From Alnus glutinosa (lineage: Eukaryota > Streptophyta > Magnoliopsida > Fagales > Betulaceae), in the NCBI RefSeq assembly GCF_958979055.1, contig NC_084899.1:24185501-24249500 (forward strand): a stretch of 64,000 bases of DNA, written 5' to 3'. Of this stretch, positions 52,901 through 63,259 are shown piece after piece. Position 1 is the stretch's first letter. Every line of letters begins with the position of its first letter. Both the position numbers and the translations under genes were made by a program. The notes beneath the pieces are model-generated. The model saw only the letters and a list, made by a program, of their open reading frames with translations. It was not told the DNA's origin and made no database searches.

Positions 52901-55110
52901 GTATTTTGGGATGCGAGGTTTCTTCTTTGCCTTTGAAGTACCTTGGTATTCCATTGGGAGCCTCTTTTAAGGCCAAATCTATTTGGGATAGTGTTATTGA
53001 GAAGATTGAGCACCGTTTGGCTAGTTGGAAGATGATGTACTTGTCTATGGGTGGAAAGACTGCCTTGATCAAGAGCACCCTTCCAATTTGTCTATGTACT
53101 TCATGTCTCTTTTCCCTCTCCTTGCAAGTGCTGCCAATCATATAGAGAAGTTGCAACGGAATTTTTTATGGGGTGGGCTAGGTGAAGAATTCAAATTTTA
53201 CTTGGTGACCTGGTCCAAAGTTTGTTCTCTAATTTTTTAGGAAGATTTAGGGGTCCGAAACTTATTATTATTCAACCGTGCTCTTTTGGGGAAGTGGCTA
53301 ATACTATATGCTTGAGAGAGAGTATTTGTGGAGAATTGTTATGGAGTCTAAATATGGCAGCTTGTGGGGTGAGTGGTGTTCTAATGAGGTTCATGGGTCG
53401 TATGGGTGGGGTTGTGGAAAAATATCATGAGGGGTTGGGGGGAGTTCTTTAGTCATACCAGATTTGAGGTGGGGGGCGATTCCAAGATTAGATTTTGACA
53501 TAACCAGTGGTGTGGGGATCGGACCCTCAAGGAGCCGTTTCTGAATTTGTTTGGTATTGCTTGCATTAAGGATGCTTCTGTGGCTGATCTTTGGAGATTT
53601 CTAGTCACTCCCATCAATGAAACATAAGCTTTACCATAGCGGGTCAAGATTAGGAGGTGGATATCTTTGCTACGTTTTTTAATTTGTTGTACTCCTTTAT
53701 ATTGGGTCGAGGAGGTGCAGACAAACTTTGTTGAGCCTCCTCCAAGAAAGGCATGTTCAACGTTAGATCGTTCTAAAATGTCTTTGTCCCTCGTGATGGT
53801 TCTCCCTTTCCTTGGAAGAGTATTGGGTGGAGTAAGGTGCCCTTAAGAGTAGTGTTCTTTGCTTGGTTTTTTTGGGTTATCTTAGGTTATACCTAGGCGT
53901 GCGGTAAAGCTTGTGTGGAAGATGGGGTCGTCTTGTCTTTTGTGGTGTCTTTTGAGGGAAAATAATGGTAAAAGTTTTGTAGATTGCGAGAGAAGGATGG
54001 TAGGACTAAAGTCTTACTTTTTCAATACTCTTTACCTTTGAACAGGTGCTTTAAACTTTCCTAATAAGCTTGATTTCCATGCTTTTCTTGATTTTTTTTT
54101 TTCCCTTTCTAGCTAGTTGTCTCTCTTGTATACTTCATTTGTACTAGGGTTGCGCTTTTTCGCTCTTTAATGAAATTTCGATTACTTATTAAAAAAAACT
54201 CCTAGTTTATTGAAAATTTAAACAAATAAAAGAAAACTGCATTCTCATATTTGTAATGTCTTTGTGGAACTAATAAAAAGGAGAAGAGAGAAAAAGAAAG
54301 GAAGATCATAATTCTGAGCCAGAGTTAATGGCACAACCATGTAAAGGTTCAGCCACACATAACCCTTTTGAGTGCTTAATTAAACACACCCCAAAATGAA
54401 ACTGAATGATAAACCTGATGCCAACAAATTATACTGCTACTATGTAATTATGACACATATACTTAGATGCCAATTTCCTACTCTCAAGTAGCTAATGATT
54501 ACTTTAAAGGCAAAAATCATATGCAACATCTAGTTTACTTTGAACATGGAATGCGTTTCCACATATGTTTACAGGAAGCACCCATTTTATTCTGGCCTTT
54601 CACATTTTCTCAAATATCCACAATGTCAATTAGATTGTTATCTACAGCACCAAAAAATACTAATTAATAAATTTTTAGATCAAATTCTCAAACAAAATCA
54701 AAATCTTGATCGTCAAGAAACAATTTCCAGTCGGATAAGAAATTATATATGTATATAAAATAAAAAAAAAATAAAAAAAACTTTTAATTATTGATCGTCA
54801 AGAAACAACTTGGAAAGCGAATACATTATTGTGCATTAATGACTTTTCCTCCATTTTCCCGGAAACCAAACAGAGTATGAATCACAACTCCAAAATACCA
54901 AAAAGAAAAACAAAAAACCTGCTTTTCAATGTGTCGGAGCTCGTCGTGAAGCTTGGCTCTCCTACTGAGGAGAGAAGCGAGCATTGCCGATGGGTTCGAT
55001 GAGCCTTTTTGCCCTGAAAAATTCGAAAATACGTTAAAAAAAAGTTCAATCTTTTTCGAAATTCAAATTCAAATCCACCAAAAAATCCAACGACTACCTT
55101 CAGATTCCAT
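49944..55110 (-). CDS. EAF6: NuA4 histone acetyltransferase subunit EAF6 (MEAF6 homologue), seven exons
   Basis: Exons on the minus strand: 55110-55098, 55013-54919, 52745-52645, 52117-52048, 50951-50924, 50843-50783 and 50049-49944. All borders are GT/AG and the frame gives 157 residues. The sequence begins [20 protein letters not shown]. It continues with a coiled-coil EAF6 domain ([45 protein letters not shown], given in pieces). A basic [20 protein letters not shown] segment and a Gly/Lys-rich linker with [20 protein letters not shown] follow, and the acidic tail ends [13 protein letters not shown]6 is a small scaffold subunit of the NuA4 complex, which acetylates H4 and H2A.Z in the nucleus. 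Intron 2 (2.2 kb) holds a LINE fragment, and intron 6 two MITEs. Exons are short and intact; the gene appears functional. Confidence 0.93.
50135..50425. mobile_element. Inverted-repeat element in EAF6 intron 6
   Basis: GAAATTGCCCCAAACCCCCC at the left faces GAGTGGGGTATGAGGCAATT at the right. Arms of about 100 bases include GTGACAAATAGATCATTGCG and AATGACCTATTTGTTACATG. Non-coding. Target duplication was not resolved, so the superfamily is open. Confidence 0.65.
50444..50715. mobile_element. Second MITE in EAF6 intron 6
   Basis: Arms CTAAAGGCATAGGTTAAGGA and TCCTTAACCTATGCCCTAAG face each other. The outer parts GCTGTTGCTAACAACTGTC and GGCGCCTGTTAGCAGGAGCC extend the match to about 45 bases. 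It lies directly after the previous element. Target duplication not clear. Confidence 0.7.
52825..54198 (+). mobile_element. 5'-truncated L1-like LINE in EAF6 intron 2
   Basis: The plus strand encodes the end of an L1 reverse transcriptase domain and beyond. [20 protein letters not shown] is followed by [20 protein letters not shown], then [16 protein letters not shown] and a [15 protein letters not shown] motif. After frameshifts come [20 protein letters not shown] and LVTWSKVCS. Stops and frameshifts are frequent, for example at 53239, so it is decayed. The 3' end GCTCTTTAATGAAATTTCGA, then a short A tract at about 54190-54197, is LINE-like. No target duplication was found. It is older than the LINE at 29175-30151 and antisense to EAF6. 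Confidence 0.88.
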
Positions 55111-55283
55111 TTTCGCGCGAAAAAATTGACAGAGAAAAACCCTAATCGGTGAAAAAGGAGTTCTCCGCTAGGGCACGAGAGAGAGGTTTTGGGGATAAAG
55201 CGGGATTACTTCTCTACGGTTGTTTGCAACTGCTAATCATGTACACTCTCCATTCATACCCCGCCATGTCAGTGTAAATTGCC

Positions 55284-55319
55284 TGGGCCTCTCCCAAGCC
55301 CAACGAAGAAACTTGGGCC
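55284..55319. promoter_or_regulatory. Cluster of TGGGCY (site II) motifs upstream of EAF6
   Basis: TGGGCC occurs at 55284-55289 and 55314-55319 and AGCCCA, its TGGGCT form on the minus strand, at 55297-55302. They lie about 175-210 bases upstream of the EAF6 ATG. Site II elements are bound by TCP factors and are common in promoters of broadly expressed, growth-linked genes. Confidence 0.5.
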
Positions 55320-56248
55320 GGATCATGTAGCTTGTAAACGACGTCGTCGGCTTCCCAATCCATTTGCGTTGTCCTTCTCTAGAAGGCTTGCCTTGGCAAT
55401 AGCAGTTACGATATAAGACAACTGGTACGCGGCGACTGATAACGTTGAAGTGCGATGCTTGAGCACGTGCGACGTGGGACCCCACTAGCTTTTCAATCGG
55501 ATTACCAAAAGAGATGGGTGGGGCCCTTTTCATTTCGACGGTAGGGATTCGTTTGGGGGTCACATCGATCGTGATCTGCCTACATCTAAAAGGTGATTTA
55601 GTGCCCACTTACACGTATACATGCAGATAGAGGAACAGATTCGCGGTCCCACCGGTCCTCAAAATCAACGCTCCATATTCTAAACGATACTTTTCCCGGT
55701 CAACGAAAGAAAAGAAAAGAAAAGGCAAGGCAATGAAGGCAGCGTCTATACTACGCAAAGGGCCTTCTTTTATGATTAGTTCAACTTTCTTTAATTTGAA
55801 GCTTATCAAAATTCATTATCTATTTTTAATTTTTATAAGTTTGATCGGATAAATAAAAGATAACTAAATCCTATAAATGAAGGATTTTACATAACTCTAC
55901 TATTGAATTTTTGAAATTCTAATCATTAATACTAAATTAAACCGTTGATTTAAATTTAATGATAAGGATTTTAAGAATTTTATAATAGAATCATCCTATA
56001 AAATCTATAACATCCTAATCCCTTTCCAAAAAATACTCTTTATATTAATCATGATGGATCCTATAAGTAGAATACTAAATTAGAGAAGTTTTTCAATAAT
56101 TCATGTTTCCTTTTTAGAAACCACAAATATGGAAATATTTATAAACTCAAATTCAAAATAACAAAAGTTTGTTTACTCATTCCTATTTTTTCAATCAATC
56201 AACCTTACATTAATTCTTAAACCAACTCAACCCCATTATTTGAATTAT
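55320..56248. other. Intergenic region upstream of EAF6
   Basis: About 55320-55720 is GC-richer and probably promoter-proximal. The long minus-strand frame at 55237-55608 has no protein-like similarity. The remainder is AT-rich with no recognised element. Confidence 0.45.
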
Positions 56249-56438
56249 GAGAAATGATATTTTGCCACCCCATAACTATTGACTTTTTTTTCTTTTTTTT
56301 TTAAAAAAAATAAAAAACACAAAATCAGACCCAACCCATTTACAAGATTTTATGATTTTTTGTTTAGTAAAATAAAAATAAAAAAAGTTAATAATTGTGC
56401 CAATAATTTTATCTTCGGGTGGCAACCCATCATATCCC
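56249..56438. mobile_element. Mutator-like MITE, GAGAAATGAT family, copy 4 (diverged)
   Basis: Starts GAGAAATGATATTTTGCCAC and ends GTGGCAACCCATCATATCCC. A 10-bp duplication TTTGAATTAT flanks it (56239-56248 and 56439-56448). The arms are less well matched than in copies 1 and 3. Confidence 0.75.
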
Positions 56439-56448
56439 TTTGAATTAT

Positions 56449-57401
56449 TGCCAACTCAATGCCATGTTAGAAATTACTCAAGAAGCTTCTAAACAGGTAA
56501 TAATAATGACCATAGACGGTGACCACAACAATTTATTTCAAAGCACTATACAGTTGTCACCATATATACTAATCTTATCAGAAGATAAGAACAAAAGACT
56601 AATTCATTCTAACCCTATTCTTAACCTAAGCCAAAACCCACAAAGAAAATACACAATGGGGATTAAGGACCATATCCTTCACAATTTAGATCCCTATTAA
56701 CTTGCTAAGGATAAAAAAAAATCCCTATTGCCTTCCATTTAGAGCTATCCATATCATGTGCAATGAAAGCTGTCCATATGCAATGGGCAGTTCATGTAAG
56801 GGGGGTACTAGTCCCATCTTATTCAAACAGGAACTTAAATATCTGCTTAAATTATTTGAACACTTATATCTACACGAATTTAGTTTAGGTGTTGTAAAAA
56901 AATTACAGTCTCCTATAATTTTTTTAACGATTCATATTTACTTCTACTACATCTCATTTTCATGAAAAACTTGAAATATTAATTTTTTTATTTTTTTTAC
57001 TACACTTAAGCCAAATTCATGTAACAAATTGCCCTTCATGATGGGCCCTTGCACATATTCTATTATAGTATCCATGGACTATTCTTTTATCCGAGTGTAA
57101 GATAGAGTGGAGGCACCCAACCCTCAAATCTCCTCAGAAAAGTCCAAAAATCTTTGGAAAAGAAAAGAGAGAGGAAGGTGCAGTTCCCTCTGGTTGTTTG
57201 ACATTATTATTCCCATTTTGTTTGTTTATTTCTTCTTCTTTTCTTTTTTCTCAACTCTTCCGTGTCGGTCATTTTTGTCTTTCCCATAATAATACTCTAC
57301 CTTTCCGTCCAAAACTCAGCCACCACTTTAGCTTTCTCTTCTTCTTCTTCTTCTTCTTCATCTTCATCTTCCCTTGTCTCAGATATACGATTTTGGCTAC
57401 C
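56449..57401. other. Upstream region and 5' UTR of the ADF gene
   Basis: AT-rich up to about 57090. Then a C/T-rich stretch begins that includes a (TTC)n run at about 57337-57369, 30-65 bases before the ATG at 57402, typical of a plant 5' leader. No other gene is seen. Confidence 0.5.
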
Positions 57402-60213
57402 ATGTCTTTCAGATGGATCAGCCGGGTATCTCTCTCTTTCTCTCTATCTGTTGGCTTTAATGGAGCTCGATTAGCGCTATAAGTTGATTTTGATTTTGAT
57501 TTTGATTTTTTTTTTGATGGATTTTGATTTTGTTTCTTAGCAGTGCAGCTAATTACTCCAAACCACTGTGAATAATATTATGAATTTATCTGTCAAGCAT
57601 ATATGTATTTTAATTTGAACATGGGTTTTCTTCTGTTGTGATCATTGATGATTTTTTCACTATCAGCTTGGATGAAAATTTAGATCACTTGCTTAAAAGT
57701 TCATTTTGCTGCTGATGAAGTTCAGGAAAAGAGAAAAAATTGATTCTTTTTTCTTTTGGTGGAGGATTTTTAAATAATTTTTTCTCTAAATTATTTGTTC
57801 GTAGATAAAGTTAATACCTTAGAGTTCCTCAACCGGCAGATAGAGCTTACATATCTGTTCGCTAATGGGGATTGAATTGATTACTTTTAAAGTAATTGTC
57901 TTGAAACTAGTTAGACAATTATATTGTTTAGTGAATCAAGGAGTGGAAATCCATCATTTTAAATGTTCTATTTACAATTGAGCACGAATCTAAATATTTA
58001 ATCATGCCCCCTACCTATGAAGAAACTGAATTCTGTTTATGAATCTAAGTTCCAAGCAGTGCATGATCTTGGCTGCGACTCCGGTAGCTACTCGTAAAGA
58101 ACATGATTTGTTTACATTAACAGAGCCATTGTAGCAGGATTTTATTTGCAGTATTTAATTGTGGTATAATATGACTAGCGACTACCATGTTTAGATATGA
58201 TCTTATCCGTCTAACAGTATTCATCATTAGATCTGCTATATCAGAAAATATCTAGTCCAAATTGCGTAACTTGGGAACACAATTTTCGATCATCTATGAC
58301 AAGTTCTTGATGAGCATCTTATTAAATTGAAAGGAATCAATAGCCTATTATTACTATTATGCATGTTATTTTGAAAAAATTTGAAATTTTAGATGGAACA
58401 ATTTTGTTATGCAATTCGATTTGGTTTCCAGCCAAATGCTTCGTGCGGCATGGGTGGTGCTGATCACACCAAAAACACTTTTTTGGAATTGAAGAGGAAG
58501 AAGGTTCACCGTTATGTGATTTTTAAGGTTGATGAGAGTAAAAGGGAGGTCGTGGTTGAGAAGACGGGTGGTCCGGCTGAGAGCTATGATGATTTCACTG
58601 CAGCTTTGCCTGAGAATGATTGCCGATATGCTGTATATGATTATGATTTTGTGACTTCTGATAACTGTCAAAAGAGCAAGATATTCTTCATTGCATGGTA
58701 AGCTTTCACTTATGATCCCTAAGTATTTCGCTTTGACTGGTATTATCGGTTCCTCAACAGGAAGGTAACCAATAAATAAGCACTTAGTTCATCCTTGTGA
58801 CCTGGCAATTATCATCATAAATTTCTTTCATGTATGTTTTATCAGGAAAAAAAAAAATGAGAAGTTTAAAATTAATGTTTCCTATGTCAATACCTATTGT
58901 GTTCTTAGTTTATTTTGTTAGTTCTTTTATGACTTGCTCAGCGTTTTGGATACAATTTCGTGTTAAAAACGATTAGTCTTTGTGGTAATTATAGCATGTT
59001 TATTCTGTTGATATCATGCTATCTTCATCTGAACTTATCCCATACACTTACCTATGGTATTTTCCAATGCTGGTCCGTCCCTGGCTACAAGCATCCGTCT
59101 TTCTTTCTTCTACATGATTGTAATATATGGGAGTTCCTCGTGCCTATGCTTTAACAGCTTTAGCAGTCTTTTGTTGTATAGAATACCCGTTTCCGACTGC
59201 TACATTATAAAAAAATAAAAAAAGGTCATTGTCTAAGTCCTCCAAATTTATGCATAATCGAATTAAATCTATTAATGGATGACTGTGCTTTCTGAAGTTG
59301 CCGAAATTCCACTTAACTGTAGTCTACCTTCAAAGTTAGACACGGTAATTTGATATCTACCAGAGAAGATGATGGGCTCACAGGGCATGTGGCCATCAAT
59401 GATATATATATATATTTATTGTTTTAGTTAATGAACAAAGATCAGTGTTCTTAACATATACTGTTGCTTTATGTATGCATTTATGACCTTAAAGAACATC
59501 CTTTAGGTTTTACAATCTTTTCCTGATGTCAATTTATGTAGTTGCTCTATAGACTTCTATCGAATTTTAATTAAAAACTTCAACATAATAGTTTTAGAAC
59601 TCTCGCTATTATTAGGATTGTTGCCCATATTTTCCCTTTGTTATTGAGCAGCTGAGAGGAAAGCTAAGAAAACCGAGTTTCATTCTTGACAGCCCAGTTC
59701 TGTTTTTTATGTTTGTTTTGATTTGTCAAAGGAATGCTACTGTGCCTAAGACTATGGCTGCCACCGTTTTACCCCCATTTTTGTTTCTGTCATTTATACT
59801 ACCATCTTTTGAACGTAGCTTTACATTTTTTGTTTGAACCATCAATTCTATACCTTGTTTTTGTTGGTGGAAGAATGTTAATTGATACAAGGCTACGCTT
59901 TTTGAAGCCTCCGACAGTTGCATGGTATCAAACATTGGTCCTAGTTTTCATTATGTATATGCATATCCTACAACAATGGCATTTAACATTTAGTGTCATG
60001 ATTCAAGTAATTTTGCCATCAGGCTCTCATTCTTAATTATTTGTTGCATGGCACTGGATCAGGTCTCCTTCATCCTCTCGAATCCGTGCCAAGATGCTCT
60101 ATGCCACATCTAGAGAGAGGTTTAGACGGGAGCTGGATGGTGTCCACTATGATATTCAGGCCACTGACCCCACAGAGATGGATCTTGAAGTGATTAAAGA
60201 CCGAGCACATTGA
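57402..60213 (+). CDS. ADF6: Actin-depolymerizing factor, ADF6-like, three exons
   Basis: Exons 57402-57425, 58432-58697 and 60063-60213 join in frame to 146 residues; borders are GT/AG. The protein starts MSFRWISRPNASCGMGGADH and contains the single ADF-homology domain: FLELKRKKVHRYVIFKVDES, EKTGGPAESYDDFTAALPEN, DCRYAVYDYDFVTSDNCQKS and KIFFIAWSP. The actin-binding long helix lies in RIRAKMLYATSRERFRREL and the end is ATDPTEMDLEVIKDRAH. ADFs sever and depolymerise F-actin in the cytoplasm and nucleus. The MSFR start, TFLELKRKK and the eight-codon first exon fit the ADF6 type (subclass IV). Intron 1 has a (TTTTGA)n run at about 57486-57530. The ATG at 58393, in the same frame as exon 2, lies in intron 1 and is not used. 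The gene is intact. Confidence 0.94.
57486..57533. repeat. (GATTTT)n hexanucleotide repeat in ADF intron 1
   Basis: Repeated TTTTGATTTTGA units with a short T run in the middle, about 60 bases after the first 5' splice site. Confidence 0.85.
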
Positions 60214-60604
60214 ATGGTCTCCACTGTTCCAAGTTTTCTTCCTATGGGAAAAGATCTGCAACCTTTGCCAACTTGTGAACTAGTTATCCCTGAGCAGATC
60301 CCATTTCCGGCACAAGATGGTGTTGCATAATCCTTGAATAAACTGACATCTGTGAGGTGCATAAGTTTTAGGCTAATATTATCTTGTAACTGAGAAAGTC
60401 AATCTCCTTTCTGATTGCCAATTCTCTGGTGAAGATGAGTTTGTAAAGGGGTATTTAGAAACTATTGATATAAGCCATCATATATAATTGGCCTTGAAAG
60501 GATTTCGTGTAAGAGGATATTTTGAAACTCCTAATGTGTATCAGAACAAAATTTCGAACAGGAGATGTATGTGAAACAGCAAATTGATCTTATTCTAATA
60601 CTCT
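60214..60604. other. ADF 3' flank
   Basis: Probably the ADF 3' UTR followed by spacer. No separate feature is recognised. Confidence 0.4.
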
Positions 60605-60712
60605 CCTATTTCCATCCTTGTTTTCAGCATACATCTCATATGGATATATTCCCTTTGATTCGGGCACCTCATAAGTAAACATCATAGCCATGAAGTTGAT
60701 TACACTCAACTC
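60605..60712 (-). pseudogene. Relic of a PHT1 phosphate transporter 3' end
   Basis: On the minus strand about 100 bases can be read without a stop as SVINFMAMMFTYEVPESKGI, then YPYEMYAENKDG. This aligns with the C-terminal end of the intact PHT1 at 61706-63259 ([20 protein letters not shown], then [12 protein letters not shown]). Nucleotide similarity is also visible, for example TTTGATTCGGGCACCTCATA at about 60656 against TTTGATTCAGGCACTAGAAA in the intact gene. Everything upstream in the reading direction is missing or unrecognisable. The relic lies 1 kb from the intact gene in the same orientation, so a tandem PHT1 copy was probably lost here. Confidence 0.8.
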
Positions 60713-61297
60713 TTAGTATATGTACATTGATTAGGCATCCCTTGGTCTCAAATCTATGGTAAGGAGGCAAAATGCAGCGTCTTAGATACAAAATCAAGTT
60801 TAGACTTGAGCTGAATGGCAAACATTGTTACCAAACTGCTCAAAGAAGCATTAAGTTAGCTGACTATGAGCAGAGTCGAGACACTGATTATCAAGCATTT
60901 ATTAGATTCCATGGGATTCAGTTCAAGAAAAAAATAAATATGTTGATTTGTGGCATGACTATTCTATTGCTTCTTCAACCAATTGAACCACGGCCATTCC
61001 AGCGTGGCATATGACAGTCGAGTAATAGTTTCACACCGACTAACATAGCGTGTTTTAAGTAACTAACCATCTACTCATGATGTGGTACACTCCGCTGCAG
61101 ACATAACTTGGACAGTAATGTGCATTTTTCAACCAAATGTTTCCATTAAGTTTTTCCAAATTCCCTGTAAAGCTGGTGGGAGATTCAGAACCCCAATGAT
61201 GCAGTAGAATAAGATGCGAAGCTAATAAAACGGAGAAATATTAACACAATGAACAAAATATTACAATCTAATGGCTATCGACCAGCTTTGTTCATAG
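60713..61297. other. Spacer between PHT1 relic and TRIM
   Basis: An 80-codon open frame at 60772-61014 resembles no protein I know. It could be further decayed sequence of the lost PHT1 copy, but I see no match. No gene is called. Confidence 0.4.
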
Positions 61298-61578
61298 TGT
61301 TAAATAACTACTTATTTTAAAAGCTTAAGTTGATAGAAAGAAATAAATTTAATCACATAATTAGCACTTTAACACTCCTCGTGTGTGGGCTCAAACTCCC
61401 CCCTTTTAATAGGTGAAACCCCATACTTGAAATATTTTAATTAAATGGGAAGTGAGTTGACGGAGTTAAGGTTCGAACTTAGGGTCTTTGGCTCTAATAC
61501 CGTGTTAAATAACTATTTATCTCAGAAACTTAAGCTGATAGAAAGTGATAAATTTAATTATTGAATCACACTTTAACC
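61298..61578 (-). mobile_element. TRIM-type miniature LTR element, well preserved
   Basis: Two LTRs of about 77 bp (61298-61374 and 61503-61578) enclose 128 bp. On the minus strand the primer-binding site CGGTATTAGAGCC directly follows the first LTR, and a polypurine tract AAAAGGGGGGAG (about 61408-61397) lies shortly before the second. A 5-bp duplication CATAG flanks the element (61293-61297 and 61579-61583). The whole element is 281 bp with no coding capacity. It belongs to the same family as 12090-12398. Confidence 0.88.
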
Positions 61579-61705
61579 CATAGGAAACCACAACACATGA
61601 AAGAAAGAATAGGTTTCTTTAATAAAGTGACTACAACATGATTGTAAGAAAAAACTGCTCTAGACAAGCATAAATGACTTCTGGCTGCTCTTGTTCTGTC
61701 CCTGC

Positions 61706-63259
61706 TCAATTTTCCTCTTCGTTTTCACCTGACATCTCCTCCAATGATTTGCCCTTTGATTCAGGCACTAGAAAAGTAAACAGCATCCCCAAGAGGTTGA
61801 CTACACCCAACACAATGAGCGAATTCTTCACCCCAATACCTGCAGGGTACCCTGCTTCTGCCTTGGCCGGGTCCTTGTTCTGAGCCAAATACAAGAAACC
61901 AAATGCACCCACTATAGCTCCAAGCTTCCCTGATGCTGCAGATATGCCATGGCAAGTAGACCGTAATCTAGCCGGGAAAATCTCCGCTGGCACGACAAAT
62001 GTGGTGGCATTAGGCCCGAAATTCGCAAAGAAGAAGGTAAGTGAGTACATTACCACAAACCCGATACGGTTATCCTTGTGAGTCCAGTGGTTGTATGGAA
62101 AAGCCAAGGCAAACATAAACACTGTCATGAAGAAGAATCCCATCAGTTGGATAGCAAACCTTCCAATCCTGTCAATGAGAGCCACTGTAAACCAGTAGCC
62201 AGGGACAGTGCTGCATAGGGCAATTAGTGTTTGTGCCCTTGCAATTCTATAGACCTCCTCAACGGCATTCATGGTCTTTGCTGGAGGAATCCATCCAATT
62301 GCACTGAAGATGTCCTTTTGGAATAGATTTTGGCTGTAAAATGCAATGTCCAGCAAGAACCATGTGCTTGTTGTTCCAAGCAAGTGAAGTCCATGTCGAC
62401 GAACAAACTGCCCAGAGAACAAACCAAATCTACTGGTTGACTTCTCAAAGATATGTGCTTCTGCTTCAATGTCAACCTGTAGAACCTTTGACATATCCGA
62501 TGCCGCCTGTTTTGCATTCTTGGCAACAAGAGCAGTGTAACGAGCAGTTTCAGGCATCTTCATCCTCCAGTAGTAGGTGAGTACAGCAGGAAGGGCACCA
62601 ACCATTAGAATAATCCTCCACAGATAATCTGCTTCTGGAACAGTGGAGGCTGTTGGATCAACTTGGTAAGGAGGAGCATCAAACCTTGCCTTGAATATGG
62701 AAGACATGACAATAGCAAATATACCGCCACCCAAAATCCCAAAGCCTTGCATGGCAAACACTGCAGCAATGAAGGCTCCCCGAGTCTTCTTATTAGCATA
62801 TTCAGACATGATGGTGGCAGAAAGAGGGTAATCACCGCCTATACCAAAACCGAGCCAGAACCGAAAGAAGCAAAGCGTGCTCATCACAGCTTTTGGATTA
62901 TGGCCGAAAGAAAGACCAGAAGCAACGGAGCAAACAAACATGAGCATGAGAGTCAAGCCATAGACTCGCTTTCTGCCCATCTTGTCACCAAGCCATCCAA
63001 AGAAGAGCTGCCCTGCCAGAGTTCCACAAAGTGCCACGCCATTGACGGAAGCTGAAACATTCGGAGGCAATGTGCCGGGCTTTTCTGAACCTTCAACATG
63101 GTAGTATATGCGGCCGAGCAATTTGGTGACAAGGGATATGCAGAATAGATCATATGCATCCGTGAAGAAGCCCATTCCGGCAATGATGATTGCGGTGAAA
63201 TGGTACCATTGTGTTTTGGCAACATCAAGCGCATTCAAAACCTCCAATTGCTTCGCCAT
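61706..63259 (-). CDS. PHT1: High-affinity inorganic phosphate transporter, PHT1 family, intact, single exon
   Basis: A single 517-residue open frame encodes an H+/phosphate symporter of the major facilitator superfamily in the plasma membrane. Twelve hydrophobic segments are visible, six before and six after a large charged central loop (about residues 235-290). The PHT1 signature [14 protein letters not shown] is at residues 141-154, with D143 the residue implicated in proton coupling. D34 and D37 in FFTDAYDLF are conserved, as is the [11 protein letters not shown] loop (91-101). The C-terminus ends [20 protein letters not shown]. The length is near the lower end for PHT1 (about 520-540). 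The start [20 protein letters not shown] is the family standard. It lies convergent with the ADF gene and beside a PHT1 relic, so the locus once held at least two copies. PHT1 genes are usually induced by phosphate starvation, but no P1BS motif was evident in the 740 bases available upstream. Confidence 0.97.
   Translation of the reverse strand: MAKQLEVLNALDVAKTQWYHFTAIIIAGMGFFTDAYDLFCISLVTKLLGRIYYHVEGSEKPGTLPPNVSASVNGVALCGTLAGQLFFGWLGDKMGRKRVYGLTLMLMFVCSVASGLSFGHNPKAVMSTLCFFRFWLGFGIGGDYPLSATIMSEYANKKTRGAFIAAVFAMQGFGILGGGIFAIVMSSIFKARFDAPPYQVDPTASTVPEADYLWRIILMVGALPAVLTYYWRMKMPETARYTALVAKNAKQAASDMSKVLQVDIEAEAHIFEKSTSRFGLFSGQFVRRHGLHLLGTTSTWFLLDIAFYSQNLFQKDIFSAIGWIPPAKTMNAVEEVYRIARAQTLIALCSTVPGYWFTVALIDRIGRFAIQLMGFFFMTVFMFALAFPYNHWTHKDNRIGFVVMYSLTFFFANFGPNATTFVVPAEIFPARLRSTCHGISAASGKLGAIVGAFGFLYLAQNKDPAKAEAGYPAGIGVKNSLIVLGVVNLLGMLFTFLVPESKGKSLEEMSGENEEEN

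Noticed and set aside
55237-55608. Minus-strand gene upstream of EAF6
   Set aside because: The frame overlaps the EAF6 promoter region with TGGGCY motifs and its translation shows no family resemblance or splice pattern.
60772-61014. Small gene next to PHT1
   Set aside because: No similarity recognised; more likely spacer or decayed DNA between the PHT1 relic and a TRIM.
62663-63055. Plus-strand frame of 130 codons inside PHT1
   Set aside because: Antisense shadow of the intact transporter.
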